Source: Aureibaculum algae
GTDB lineage: Bacteria > Bacteroidota > Bacteroidia > Flavobacteriales > Flavobacteriaceae
Direction: 5' to 3'
NCBI RefSeq assembly: GCF_006065315.1
Contig: NZ_CP040749.1
Location: forward strand, 4,672,001-4,736,000
Length of the DNA: 64,000 nt
A program made the position numbers and the translations under genes. The notes beneath the pieces were generated by a model. The model did not search any database. It was not told the DNA's origin and worked only from the letters and a program-made list of their open reading frames with translations. Positions within the stretch are counted from its first letter, which is position 1. Every line of letters starts with the position of its first letter. Of this stretch, positions 43,800 to 52,450 are shown piece after piece.

Positions 43800-44777
43800 A
43801 TGGCTGCAGCAGAACAAATAAAAAGTTTAATTAAATCTTTCGGAGATGGAGATGAATCTCGATTCTTTGCGACTGCTATGCAAATTGCAGCTTCTGAAGC
43901 AAGAAAGGGGCATACTACTTTTGCACAAGAACTAAAAAATCTAATAGAACGGGCAAAAAAAGAGCGTTCAAATTCCTTTTTAGATAAAAGGAAGACTATT
44001 TCAATATCTAAACCCAAACGAGAATTAAATGAACTTATTGAAGTATTTCAACCTAAGATTAAGCTCAATGATATGGTTTTGGATAAACAGGTTAGAGAAT
44101 CCTTAGATCGCGTTGTAGAAGAGCAAAGAAAAGTAGATCTTTTAAGACAACATAATCTAACTCCAAAAAGGAAACTATTGTTGACAGGTATACCTGGTTG
44201 TGGAAAGACAATGACTGCTCAAGCCTTAGCAGGTGAATTAGGTCTTACTGTTTTTATAATACGACTTGACGGCCTTATGTCAAAATTTATGGGAGAATCC
44301 ATAGCAAAATTGAGAATGATATTTGATGCTATGGAAGATCATAGAGGGGTTTATTTATTTGACGAATTTGATTCCATCGGTGCTCAAAGAGATCAAGGAC
44401 AAGATGTTGGGGAAATAAAGAGAGTTCTAAATAGCTTTCTTATTAACATTGAAAAAGATCAATCTAATAGCATTGTAATTGCAGCAACTAATTTACCTGA
44501 TTCTTTAGACAAAGCATTATTCAGAAGATTTGATGATATTATCCGTTATCCATTACCAGAAATTGGAGAGATTAAAAAAGTTCTAAAAAAGAATCTATAT
44601 GGATTCTCATTATCAACAAAAACATCTCTTGATAAAATTGCTAAACAAGCCATAGGACTTAGTTATTCAGATATTGTTGGAGCTTGTGAAGAGGCCATAA
44701 AGGAAATGATAATTTTTAGTAAAACTAAAGTTACTGTGTCATCTCTTATGACTTCACTTGAAAAGCGAAAACTATAA
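43800..44777 (+). CDS. ietA: AAA ATPase of an IetAS-type defence pair
   Basis: A 325-residue cytoplasmic ATPase. Walker A is GIPGCGKT with K136, Walker B is VYLFDEFDS with D188/E189; sensor-1 is AATNLP, and FRRFDDIIRYPLP carries the arginine finger region. The N-terminal about 95 residues are a helical, charged region of unknown role. The gene ends six bases before a subtilase gene. The pairing of a small AAA ATPase with an S8 protease is the IetAS arrangement, first known for plasmid stability in Agrobacterium and later found to be an antiphage system. The ATPase is thought to control the protease. Confidence 0.82.
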   Translation: MAAAEQIKSLIKSFGDGDESRFFATAMQIAASEARKGHTTFAQELKNLIERAKKERSNSFLDKRKTISISKPKRELNELIEVFQPKIKLNDMVLDKQVRESLDRVVEEQRKVDLLRQHNLTPKRKLLLTGIPGCGKTMTAQALAGELGLTVFIIRLDGLMSKFMGESIAKLRMIFDAMEDHRGVYLFDEFDSIGAQRDQGQDVGEIKRVLNSFLINIEKDQSNSIVIAATNLPDSLDKALFRRFDDIIRYPLPEIGEIKKVLKKNLYGFSLSTKTSLDKIAKQAIGLSYSDIVGACEEAIKEMIIFSKTKVTVSSLMTSLEKRKL

Positions 44778-44783
44778 TTTTAA

Positions 44784-47300
44784 ATGACTGACCAAACCCC
44801 TCTTAGGCATATAAAAATTGAAGGCTATTCTCAAACTAGAGATTACATAAGCCCTAGACGAGGTAATTCCCCTCCTATTAAAATCCGTGATAGAAGGGTT
44901 CATGGGAGTAGAATCCAACAGCATATAAATAGTATAAAAAAACAGTTTGATTCCTTAAAAGAAATTGATCTTCCTGATGGTATAGTTCGTGATGATGCTG
45001 TTTATGTAGAGTTTATTTCTGACTACGATTTTGAACTTGCTTTTGATAGTCTGAATAGTGATGCAGCAATTCCTAAATTTCAACTTCTCAATATCAAAAA
45101 AGAAACCACAGAAGATGGTTCTAGATATAGGGTAAATGTAATGTTAACTGAAGGAGGAATAAGTCATTTCTTAATAAAAGTAAATGAATACATTTCAGAG
45201 AACACAAGATATAAAGGAAAAGAAACAGAAACGCCAAAGAACAATAAGCTTATAAGTAATATTGAATCCATTCAACTTGCAACATTAGAAGCATTTTGGA
45301 CAGAACCTCGTGAAAACCCATTCCCAGAAGAAAATGATATAGTTTGGTGGGAAGTATGGTTTAGAAAGAAAAAAGGAATTGAGCCTGCTTCAGAATATAA
45401 TAAAATAATCTATCAATTGGGATTAGTTGACGCTCAAATTTCTGAACAAGAATTAATCTTCCCTGAACATTTTATTAAATTAGTAAAAGCTTCCCCTCGT
45501 CAACTTTCAGAATCACTTTTTTTACTTGATAATCTTGCTGAATTAAGAAAACCTAAAGAAACTGCTGATTTCTTTACCAACTTAAATATATCGGAAAAAG
45601 AAGATGCTGTTAATGAACTTAAAAGTAGGATTGAAAATCATACAACTAAAAATAGTGTAGCAATTTGCATATTAGATGCTGGTGTTCAAAAACAACATCC
45701 TTTACTAAGAGATTTTATCCCCAATAGTAACCTTTTTAGTTATAAGCTAGATAGTTGGGGAACACACGACAGTGGCAGTGGAATTGAAGGAGGTCATGGA
45801 ACAGGCATGGCAGGACTCGCACTTTATGGAGACCTTACTGCCGCTTTTTCTTCGACAAGTAATATTCAAATCTATCACCAATTGGAATCTGTCAAATTCA
45901 TAAATAAGCCTGACCCTCACAATCCGCTTTTTTATGGTGCAGTTACTTTGGAGGCAGTCAACACACCTATTGTTTCTGCTCCATTTCGCCCAAGAATATA
46001 TTGTATGGCGGTGACAGATAAAGATCAAGCATATTATGGCCGTCCTTCATCTTGGTCAGCATCTTTAGACAAAATCACTTTTGGTAGTGAAGATGAAAAT
46101 TTGGAGAAACAATTATTTTTTGTTTCAGGCGGAAATGTAATCATTGAAACTCCTAGTGAATTTCCAGATAAAAATGTTTTAGAATCAGTACATGATCCAG
46201 CTCAGGCATTTAATGCAATAACCGTTGGAGCTTATACTGAAATGGATACTATTGATTATAACGAATTTCCAGACTCAGAATTATTGGCAGAAAGTGGAGG
46301 AATGTCACCAGCTAATTCAACATCTGTAATTTGGGAAAATGATTGGGCTATAAAACCCGACATAGTTATGGAAGGCGGAAATCTAATAAACCAAAGAGGT
46401 GATATTGTAACCTCTCATTCCTTACGACTTTTAACTATACACAAAAATTATCGCTCAAATTTATTGCAAACCTTTGGAGACACCAGTGCAGCAACGGCAT
46501 TAGCTTCTCGTTTTGCTGCTAGACTAAAAAATGAATATCCAGGTTTATGGCAAGAAACAATTAGAGGTTTAATGATCCATTCTTCTGATTGGACACAAAC
46601 CATGTTAGGCGGTAAAAGTATACAAGACGTAGCATCTTTTAATAAAGACGAGAAAAGAAACCTATTGCGGTCTTTCGGATATGGTGTTCCAAATTTAGAA
46701 AAAGCTCTTTATAGTGCAAAAAATTCATTGACATTAATCGCAGAAAAAGAAATAAAACCATTCAAGAAGGAAGGTAATATCAAGTTTAATGATATTCATT
46801 ATTTTGAACTTCCCTGGCCAGCAGAAGTTCTTCAAGATAGCTTAGGAGAGACAGATGTAAAATTGAATATTACACTTTCTTACTTTATTGAACCAAATCC
46901 CGGTAGCAGAAAATACAGTAATAAATTCAGCTATCAATCACATGGTTTAAGATTCAATGTTATTAAACCAAATGAAGATGTAGAGACTTTTCATAAACGA
47001 GTGAATAAAAACACTCGTGAAGAAGGAGAAAGCGGATTTTCTGGAGAGAGTTGGATAATTAAAGAACAATACCGAAATAAAGGATCAATCCACCGTGATT
47101 TTTGGATTGGTTCTGGTGCAGATTTAGCCACGAGAAATCAAATAGCAGTTTACCCCGTTTCTGGCTGGTACAGAATGAGAAAAAAACTTGAAATGTATGA
47201 TTCTTCTGTGAGATATAGCTTAATTATTACAATTGAAGCACCTAAAATTGACGTAGATATTTACACTCCAATAAGAGTATTAATTCCTATAGAAGTATAA
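44784..47300 (+). CDS. ietS: Subtilisin-like serine protease of an IetAS-type defence pair
   Basis: An 838-residue S8-family protease with no signal peptide, so it acts inside the cell. The triad is D298 in ILDAGVQ, H338 in GGHGTGMAG and S568 in FGDTSAAT. The N-terminal 290 residues are a helical and beta region typical of this large group (about 800 residues), and the C-terminal 200 residues a beta-sandwich-like domain. It starts six bases after the ATPase gene. In IetAS systems this is the effector. The pair stands at the right end of the repeat array, with copy 9 upstream. Confidence 0.84.
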   Translation: MTDQTPLRHIKIEGYSQTRDYISPRRGNSPPIKIRDRRVHGSRIQQHINSIKKQFDSLKEIDLPDGIVRDDAVYVEFISDYDFELAFDSLNSDAAIPKFQLLNIKKETTEDGSRYRVNVMLTEGGISHFLIKVNEYISENTRYKGKETETPKNNKLISNIESIQLATLEAFWTEPRENPFPEENDIVWWEVWFRKKKGIEPASEYNKIIYQLGLVDAQISEQELIFPEHFIKLVKASPRQLSESLFLLDNLAELRKPKETADFFTNLNISEKEDAVNELKSRIENHTTKNSVAICILDAGVQKQHPLLRDFIPNSNLFSYKLDSWGTHDSGSGIEGGHGTGMAGLALYGDLTAAFSSTSNIQIYHQLESVKFINKPDPHNPLFYGAVTLEAVNTPIVSAPFRPRIYCMAVTDKDQAYYGRPSSWSASLDKITFGSEDENLEKQLFFVSGGNVIIETPSEFPDKNVLESVHDPAQAFNAITVGAYTEMDTIDYNEFPDSELLAESGGMSPANSTSVIWENDWAIKPDIVMEGGNLINQRGDIVTSHSLRLLTIHKNYRSNLLQTFGDTSAATALASRFAARLKNEYPGLWQETIRGLMIHSSDWTQTMLGGKSIQDVASFNKDEKRNLLRSFGYGVPNLEKALYSAKNSLTLIAEKEIKPFKKEGNIKFNDIHYFELPWPAEVLQDSLGETDVKLNITLSYFIEPNPGSRKYSNKFSYQSHGLRFNVIKPNEDVETFHKRVNKNTREEGESGFSGESWIIKEQYRNKGSIHRDFWIGSGADLATRNQIAVYPVSGWYRMRKKLEMYDSSVRYSLIITIEAPKIDVDIYTPIRVLIPIEV

Positions 47301-47574
47301 AGTCAGCCAATACAATTTACCCAGTTATATCATTTCTCCGAGGTTAGGCAAGAGTAATTCCAATAAGCAGTAATTGACAAAAATATATTGAACGAAAATA
47401 CAGTAATATTAATAGTATATAATTAGCGTAACGGATAGCTAAAATACCATAAACAAACAATTCTGTAAATATAATATTTTAATCTCGCCATTTTTAAAAA
47501 GCTAAGAGTAATAAAAACTTTTTCAACAAAATAAATTAACGGCTAGCACTAGTTCATTTTTAATAAAGTTAACG

Positions 47575-47582
47575 TAATTTTG
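47575..47582 (+). promoter_or_regulatory. Candidate -7 promoter box for the HAD phosphatase gene
   Basis: TAATTTTG fits TAnnTTTG and lies 22 bases before the ATG at 47605. The upstream box is weak (GTTC, with about 19 bases between). Nothing else that I recognise lies in 47301-47595, including no copy of the array repeat. Confidence 0.45.
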
Positions 47583-47604
47583 AAGTTCAAAATAGTTGTA
47601 TAAC

Positions 47605-48252
47605 ATGAATTTTAAAGGCGTACTCTTTGATTTAGACGGTACATTGGTAAACTCACTAGAAGACATTGCCAATGCAATGAATAGTGTGTTGTCCCATTAT
47701 AATTACCCTACACATACCTTAGCAGACTACAAGTCATTTACCGGAAAAGGAATTTTAAGCTTAGTTCAAGTAGCCTTACCAAAAACGGCCCGAGATGAAA
47801 AAACAGTGACTTCATGTCATCAGCAATTTCTAGAAATTTACAGTGAAAATTGCACCGTTAACACAAAACCTTATGACGGTATTGTTGCTTTGCTTGACGA
47901 ATTAAAAGCTCGCCAATTAAAACTTGCGGTTTTTTCTAATAAAGCAGATCATTTCACTAAAAAAATAGTAGAAACCTTAATGCCTGGTTATTTTAATAGC
48001 GTTGCAGGCTTAAAAATTGAAGCTTATAAAAAACCCAATCCCTTAGTGGCCTTACAAATTTGTGAGCAGTTAAACATAAAACCCGAAGAGACTATTTATG
48101 TTGGCGATACCAATGTAGATATGCAAACGGCTACCAATGCAACTATGTATGGTGTTGGCGTACTTTGGGGCTTTAGAAGCAAAGAAGAGCTTATCGAAAA
48201 CGGAGCAAAACAAACACTAAACCACCCTTTAGATTTACTACAATCTTTATAA
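47605..48252 (+). CDS. HAD hydrolase, phosphoglycolate phosphatase-like
   Basis: A 215-residue cytoplasmic enzyme started at ATG 47605; an in-frame TTG at 47596 is less likely. HAD motif I is FDLDGTLVNS, motif II is AVFSNKAD, motif III includes EAYKKPNP, and motif IV is YVGDTNVD. The family includes phosphoglycolate phosphatase (gph) and pyrophosphatases; the exact substrate cannot be read off. It is 13 bases before an aldo/keto reductase gene, suggesting a shared transcript with the next three genes. Confidence 0.82.
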   Translation: MNFKGVLFDLDGTLVNSLEDIANAMNSVLSHYNYPTHTLADYKSFTGKGILSLVQVALPKTARDEKTVTSCHQQFLEIYSENCTVNTKPYDGIVALLDELKARQLKLAVFSNKADHFTKKIVETLMPGYFNSVAGLKIEAYKKPNPLVALQICEQLNIKPEETIYVGDTNVDMQTATNATMYGVGVLWGFRSKEELIENGAKQTLNHPLDLLQSL

Positions 48253-48265
48253 AACGAACTACATC

Positions 48266-49249
48266 ATGAAAACACGACAATTAGGCAACAACGGATTCAA
48301 CGTAAGTGAAATTGGTTTAGGCACATGGCAAATTGGAGGTAATTGGGGGCAAGATTTTTCAACCCAAAAAGCCATGGATATATTAACTACCGCCGTAGAA
48401 AATGGGGTTACGTTTTTTGATACTGCTGATGTGTATGGAGACGGAAAAAGTGAAGCCTTTATTGGCGAGTTTTTAAAAAATACAGATACAAAAATTAAAG
48501 TGGCTACTAAATTTGGTAGAGGAGCAACTGTTTTTCCGAATAACTATACTAAAGATGAGCTTAAAAAAGGTATTGAAGCATCACTAAACAGACTTGGCGT
48601 AACCTCTTTAGATCTCATGCAATTGCATTGTATACCCACCGCTGAATTAAAAAAAGGTGACATATTTGATTGGTTACGGGATTTTAAAAGTGAAGGACTC
48701 ATTAAAAATTTTGGTGCAAGTGTAGAATCTGTTGAAGAAGGGTTACTCTGCTTGGAGCAAGACGGCTTACTAGCCTTACAGATTATTTTTAACATCTTTA
48801 GACAAAAACCAATTACTGAATTGTTTTCACAAGCCGAAGCTAAAGGCGTGGGCATTATTGTTAGGCTGCCCTTAGCCAGTGGTTTGCTTACAGGTAAGTT
48901 CACCAAAGAAACTAAATTTCATGAAGAAGATCATAGAAATTTTAATAAAGACGGTGCCTTTTTTAATGTAGGCGAAACTTTTGCCGGACTTCCTTTTGAA
49001 AAGGGTATTGAAATTACGGAAGCTCTAAAAGCATACGTTCCTGAAGGTTTAACCTTAACACAAATGGCATTACGTTGGATCTTAGACCACAAGGCGGTTT
49101 CAACAATAATACCTGGAGCTAGCTCACCAAAACAAGCAGAAAACAATGCTTTTGTTTCTAGTATAGCACCATTATCTAAGGAACTGCATCAAGAACTCAC
49201 TGAATTTTATAATACGGCTATTCACGAATACATTCGCGGGGTTTATTAA
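48266..49249 (+). CDS. Aldo/keto reductase
   Basis: A 327-residue cytoplasmic TIM-barrel oxidoreductase. The tetrad regions are DTADVYGDGKSE (Asp, Tyr), KVATKFG (Lys) and LMQLHCIP (His), and IPGASSPKQAENN near the end is the NADPH-binding loop. It resembles the YajO/PdxI-like or general aldo/keto reductase group; the physiological substrate is unknown. It is between the HAD phosphatase gene and the YfcC transporter gene, so a role in handling the same small carbonyl compound is possible but unproven. Confidence 0.88.
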   Translation: MKTRQLGNNGFNVSEIGLGTWQIGGNWGQDFSTQKAMDILTTAVENGVTFFDTADVYGDGKSEAFIGEFLKNTDTKIKVATKFGRGATVFPNNYTKDELKKGIEASLNRLGVTSLDLMQLHCIPTAELKKGDIFDWLRDFKSEGLIKNFGASVESVEEGLLCLEQDGLLALQIIFNIFRQKPITELFSQAEAKGVGIIVRLPLASGLLTGKFTKETKFHEEDHRNFNKDGAFFNVGETFAGLPFEKGIEITEALKAYVPEGLTLTQMALRWILDHKAVSTIIPGASSPKQAENNAFVSSIAPLSKELHQELTEFYNTAIHEYIRGVY

Positions 49250-49340
49250 TTTTTATTTGGACATAAATTTCGATAGGGCGTGAATAATAGACCGCAAATT
49301 TATCCTTAACTTGCCCTTATAATTGACCAACCCTTGTCTT

Positions 49341-50843
49341 ATGCGTTTCAAAAAATTAAAATTCCCCTCAGCACAAACCATTTTATTAATAATTGCGGGT
49401 TTAGTGGCCCTACTCACATGGGTAGTACCTGCCGGAAAATTTGATAGCTTAACCTATGATGCTACTGCCAACGCATTTACCAAAACAAGTTTAGAAACAA
49501 CCACAACATTACCTGCCACACAACAAACCTTAGACAATTTACAGATTAAAATACCCTTAGAAAAATTTACCAGTGGTGCTATTTACAAGCCTATTGGCAT
49601 CCCCAACACCTACCAACAATTAACATCTAAACCACAAGGTTTTGCCGCTTTTATGCAGTCGCCCATAAAAGGGATTATTGCCGCGGCAGATATTATTTTC
49701 TTAGTCTTAATTATTGGCGGTCTTATTGGTATTATGAACCTCACCGGAGCATTTGATGCCGGTATTGCTTGGCTAGCAAAAGCCTTAGAAGGAAGAGAAT
49801 TTATTTTAATTATTCTAGTTACCTGTTTGGTAGCCTTAGGCGGAACCACTTTTGGATTGGCAGAAGAAACCATTGCCTTTTTCCCGATATTAATTCCCGT
49901 TTTTATAGCTGCAAAATACGATGCTATGGTTGGTTTGGCGTGTATCTTTTTAGGCTCTTCCATTGGCACGATGTGCTCTACGGTAAATCCGTTTTCAACC
50001 ATAATAGCCTCTGATGCTGCGGGTATCAATTGGACCACCGGACTCAACGGTCGGTTTTTAATGCTAATCATTGTACTTTTTATCAGTATTTGGTACATAT
50101 TGCGTTATGCCAAACGTGTAAAAAACGACCCTACAAAATCTATTATTTACGATCAGAAAGAAGAAATAGAAGCACTTTTTCACATTAAAGAAACCAATGC
50201 TAAACTTAAATTAACCAACAGATTACGATTAATTTTATTGGTATTTACCTTGAGTTTTGTCATTATGATTGTTGGCGTTTCTAAATTAGATTGGTGGTTT
50301 GTAGAAATGACCACTACCTTTTTAGTAGGAGCTATAATTATAGGGTTTTTAGGAAAAATAAAAGAATCTAACTTTGTAGAAGCCTTTTCTAAAGGAGCTG
50401 GTGAATTGTTAGGGGTGGCCTTTATTATAGGTATTGCCAGAGGTGTTTCTGTACTTATGGACGATGGCTTAATTAGCGATACCATGTTATACCATGCAAG
50501 CACAATTACCGAAGGCATGAACAAAGGTGTTTTTGTAAATTCCATGCTTTATATTTACGGAGGCTTGTCCTTTTTTATTCCGTCTTCTTCGGGTATGGCG
50601 GTATTAACCATGCCTGTTATGTCTCCATTGGCTGATACTGTTGGCGTAGGCAGAGAAGTGATTGTGAACACGTACCAATATGGTATGGGTTTGTTTTATT
50701 TTATAAACCCCACAGGCCTAATTTTAGCCTCTTTAGCTATTGTAAAAATTGGTTATGACAAATGGTTAAAATTTGTACTTCCCTTATTTATTACGGTTAT
50801 TTTAGTAACCATGATAGCACTTACAATTTCTGTGTATTTATGA
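49341..50843 (+). CDS. YfcC-family membrane transporter
   Basis: About 500 residues from ATG 49341 (a TTG six codons upstream also fits). It has about twelve membrane segments. The region LLTWVVPAGKFDSL near the start, followed by an exported loop, and GTTFGLAEETIAFFPILIPV and PSSSGMAVLTMPVMSPLAD are hallmarks of the YfcC/ArcD-like C4-dicarboxylate or basic amino-acid transporter family. Substrate unknown. The next gene starts inside its stop codon (ATGA overlap), so the two are translationally coupled. Confidence 0.85.
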   Translation: MRFKKLKFPSAQTILLIIAGLVALLTWVVPAGKFDSLTYDATANAFTKTSLETTTTLPATQQTLDNLQIKIPLEKFTSGAIYKPIGIPNTYQQLTSKPQGFAAFMQSPIKGIIAAADIIFLVLIIGGLIGIMNLTGAFDAGIAWLAKALEGREFILIILVTCLVALGGTTFGLAEETIAFFPILIPVFIAAKYDAMVGLACIFLGSSIGTMCSTVNPFSTIIASDAAGINWTTGLNGRFLMLIIVLFISIWYILRYAKRVKNDPTKSIIYDQKEEIEALFHIKETNAKLKLTNRLRLILLVFTLSFVIMIVGVSKLDWWFVEMTTTFLVGAIIIGFLGKIKESNFVEAFSKGAGELLGVAFIIGIARGVSVLMDDGLISDTMLYHASTITEGMNKGVFVNSMLYIYGGLSFFIPSSSGMAVLTMPVMSPLADTVGVGREVIVNTYQYGMGLFYFINPTGLILASLAIVKIGYDKWLKFVLPLFITVILVTMIALTISVYL

Positions 50844-51259
50844 TACTTGCTATAATTTTAAGTCTGGTCTTTTTTTTATTAGCAGCAATTCATTTCCATT
50901 GGGTTTTTGGAGGCAGTTTTGGTTTTGCCGCTTCATTGCCCACGAAAACAACTGGCGAAGGTGTTTTAAATCCCAAAAAAATGGACAGTGCCGTTGTTGC
51001 CATTGCACTGACCACTTTTGGCCTTTTTTATTTGGTGAAAGACCATCTCATTAACGTAAATCTTCCAACATGGATATTTACCTATTTCACGTGGATTATT
51101 CCTGCTATTTTCTTATTAAGAGCTATGGGAGATTTTAAGTATATCGGTTTTTTTAAACGGGTAAAAACTACTGATTTTGCCAGATTAGATAACCTCTTCT
51201 TTTCTCCTTTGTGTTTAATTATTGGTGTTTTGGGAATTTTGACTGAAGTATTGGGGTAA
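50840..51259 (+). CDS. DUF3995 membrane protein
   Basis: About 139 residues from ATG 50840, which overlaps the transporter stop by four bases; a longer frame reading back into the transporter gene is not real. Four membrane segments and the motif HFHWVFGGSFGFAASLP are typical of DUF3995. Such proteins are of unknown function and have been placed near transporters and dehydrogenases. Translational coupling to the YfcC gene suggests a functional link. Confidence 0.75.
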   Translation: MILAIILSLVFFLLAAIHFHWVFGGSFGFAASLPTKTTGEGVLNPKKMDSAVVAIALTTFGLFYLVKDHLINVNLPTWIFTYFTWIIPAIFLLRAMGDFKYIGFFKRVKTTDFARLDNLFFSPLCLIIGVLGILTEVLG

Positions 51260-51308
51260 TAAAAAGAACGGTAAAAACCTGTATTTTAGACTTTTCAATC
51301 CCTCCGTC

Positions 51309-51355
51309 TTCCGACTGAAAAAGTCGGAATCCACCTCCCTTTCACTAAAGGGAGG
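51309..51355. repeat. Twin hairpins after the DUF3995 gene
   Basis: TTCCGACT (51309-51316) pairs with AGTCGGAA (51322-51329), then CCTCCCTTT (51334-51342) pairs with AAAGGGAGG (51347-51355). No long T run follows either hairpin. They look like a repeated extragenic palindrome, similar in style to that at 10503, and may act as a bidirectional transcription end. Confidence 0.6.
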
Positions 51356-51420
51356 AGCCAAAAAATAATATTTATTATAATTTATAGTAACTTAGAAGTC
51401 ACATAACCAAACTTAAAGCC

Positions 51421-51963
51421 ATGGAAAAAGCATTACAAACAATGATTGACAATATGCCTGAGAAAACAGGTAAATCATTAGAACAATGGAAAAGTATACT
51501 ACAATCTAAAGACTTCGAAAAACATGGCGAAGCTGTAAAGTATTTAAAAAGTGAGCATCAAGTTACGCATGGATTTGCAAATACAATTGCTACACTTTCA
51601 AAAGAAAATAATGACACTGCTGAGGACTTGGTTACCAACCAATACAAAGGTAAAGAAGGTTTATTTCCCATTTATGAAAAATTAATTGCTACCGTAAAAT
51701 CTTTTGGTAATGATGTTACTATAACTCCAAAGAAAACAACGGTAAGCATTATAAGAAAACGGCAGTTTGCGTTAATAAAACCTGCAACCAAAACCCGAAT
51801 TGATTTAGGTTTAAAATTAAAAGATGTTCCAACTACAGACCGACTTGAAAACTCCGGTCCTTTTGGAACCATGTGTACGCACCGCGTAAAATTAAATTCA
51901 ACCGCCGAAATTGATAAGCAGTTATTCAATTGGTTAAAAGAAGCTTACGAAAAAGCAGAATAA
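51421..51963 (+). CDS. DUF4287/DUF5655 protein
   Basis: A 180-residue cytoplasmic protein. The N-terminal about 75 residues match the DUF4287 style (MPEKTGKSLEQWKSIL, HGEAVKYLKSEHQVTHGFANTIA), and the C-terminal about 100 residues the DUF5655 style (FPIYEKLIATVKSFGNDVTITPKKTTVSIIRKRQFALIKPATKTRIDLGL), both domains of unknown function that are often joined. The second domain resembles the YdhG/DUF1801 fold. It is 160 bases downstream of the DUF3995 gene and on its own. Confidence 0.72.
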   Translation: MEKALQTMIDNMPEKTGKSLEQWKSILQSKDFEKHGEAVKYLKSEHQVTHGFANTIATLSKENNDTAEDLVTNQYKGKEGLFPIYEKLIATVKSFGNDVTITPKKTTVSIIRKRQFALIKPATKTRIDLGLKLKDVPTTDRLENSGPFGTMCTHRVKLNSTAEIDKQLFNWLKEAYEKAE

Positions 51964-51999
51964 AACGGAGAAAATTAAAGTTATTTCCAAAAAAATAAA

Positions 52000-52040
52000 G
52001 CTAAAGTGCTAGCCTTTAGCAATTTTAAGCTGTTTTTATT
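52000..52040 (+). terminator. Possible terminator after the DUF4287 gene
   Basis: GCTAAAG (52000-52006) pairs with CTTTAGC (52014-52020) around a seven-base loop, followed by AATTTTAAGC and then a T-rich stretch from 52031. The T run is not directly adjacent to the stem, so the call is moderate. Confidence 0.4.
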
Positions 52041-52228
52041 GTTTTTTATAGTGTAAATTAATAAATTAGCACCTTATTTAATCGCTAAACATGTTCTCCC
52101 CTAACTCCCCCAATTTTACAATTGGACTACATTTATTAAAAAAAGGAATTAGGTTTACTTTCTTACCTAAAGTACAGCATGTTTTAAACATACCTAACTA
52201 TCTTTAAAACCAACTAAATCAACCTTAC

Positions 52229-52450
52229 ATGTCACACCCGCATTCGCATAGAAAGAAAAAGTTCATGGACCATTACAGTAAACTAAGTGAACAAGATTAT
52301 AAATTAGAAGTATTGTATTCTCAACAAATAACACGTCAAAAACTGGAAAAAATACGGGCTAATTTGAGTATCATTATTTGGACTATGGCCACCTTTATTG
52401 TAGTGGCTATAATCTGTACGTTTTTTGTAGTTTACCGAGCAGGACTGTAG
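52229..52450 (+). CDS. Small single-segment membrane protein
   Basis: A 73-residue protein. A His- and Lys-rich start (MSHPHSHRKKK) precedes a charged helix (LSEQDYKLEVLYSQQITRQKLEKIR) and one membrane segment (SIIIWTMATFIVVAIICTFFVVY). Function unknown; a bitopic inner-membrane protein is likely. It ends inside the convergent BrnQ gene, overlapping by 19 bases. Confidence 0.5.
   Translation: MSHPHSHRKKKFMDHYSKLSEQDYKLEVLYSQQITRQKLEKIRANLSIIIWTMATFIVVAIICTFFVVYRAGL

Noticed and set aside
45747..46028. Minus-strand reading frame inside the subtilase gene
   Set aside because: Shadow of the plus-strand catalytic region; no family features and lies fully inside a well-supported gene.
31719..47600. 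Prophage or integrative element with integrase
   Set aside because: No integrase, capsid, terminase, relaxase or transposase gene was seen, and no tRNA or flanking direct repeat marks the borders.
49610..50098. Minus-strand 162-codon reading frame inside the YfcC gene
   Set aside because: Composition follows from the hydrophobic plus-strand gene; no start or context support.
52060..52110. TCGCTAAAC near 52080 resembling the array repeat
   Set aside because: No 3' arm follows and the nested stems are absent; TTAGC/GCTAA pairing with upstream sequence is different.
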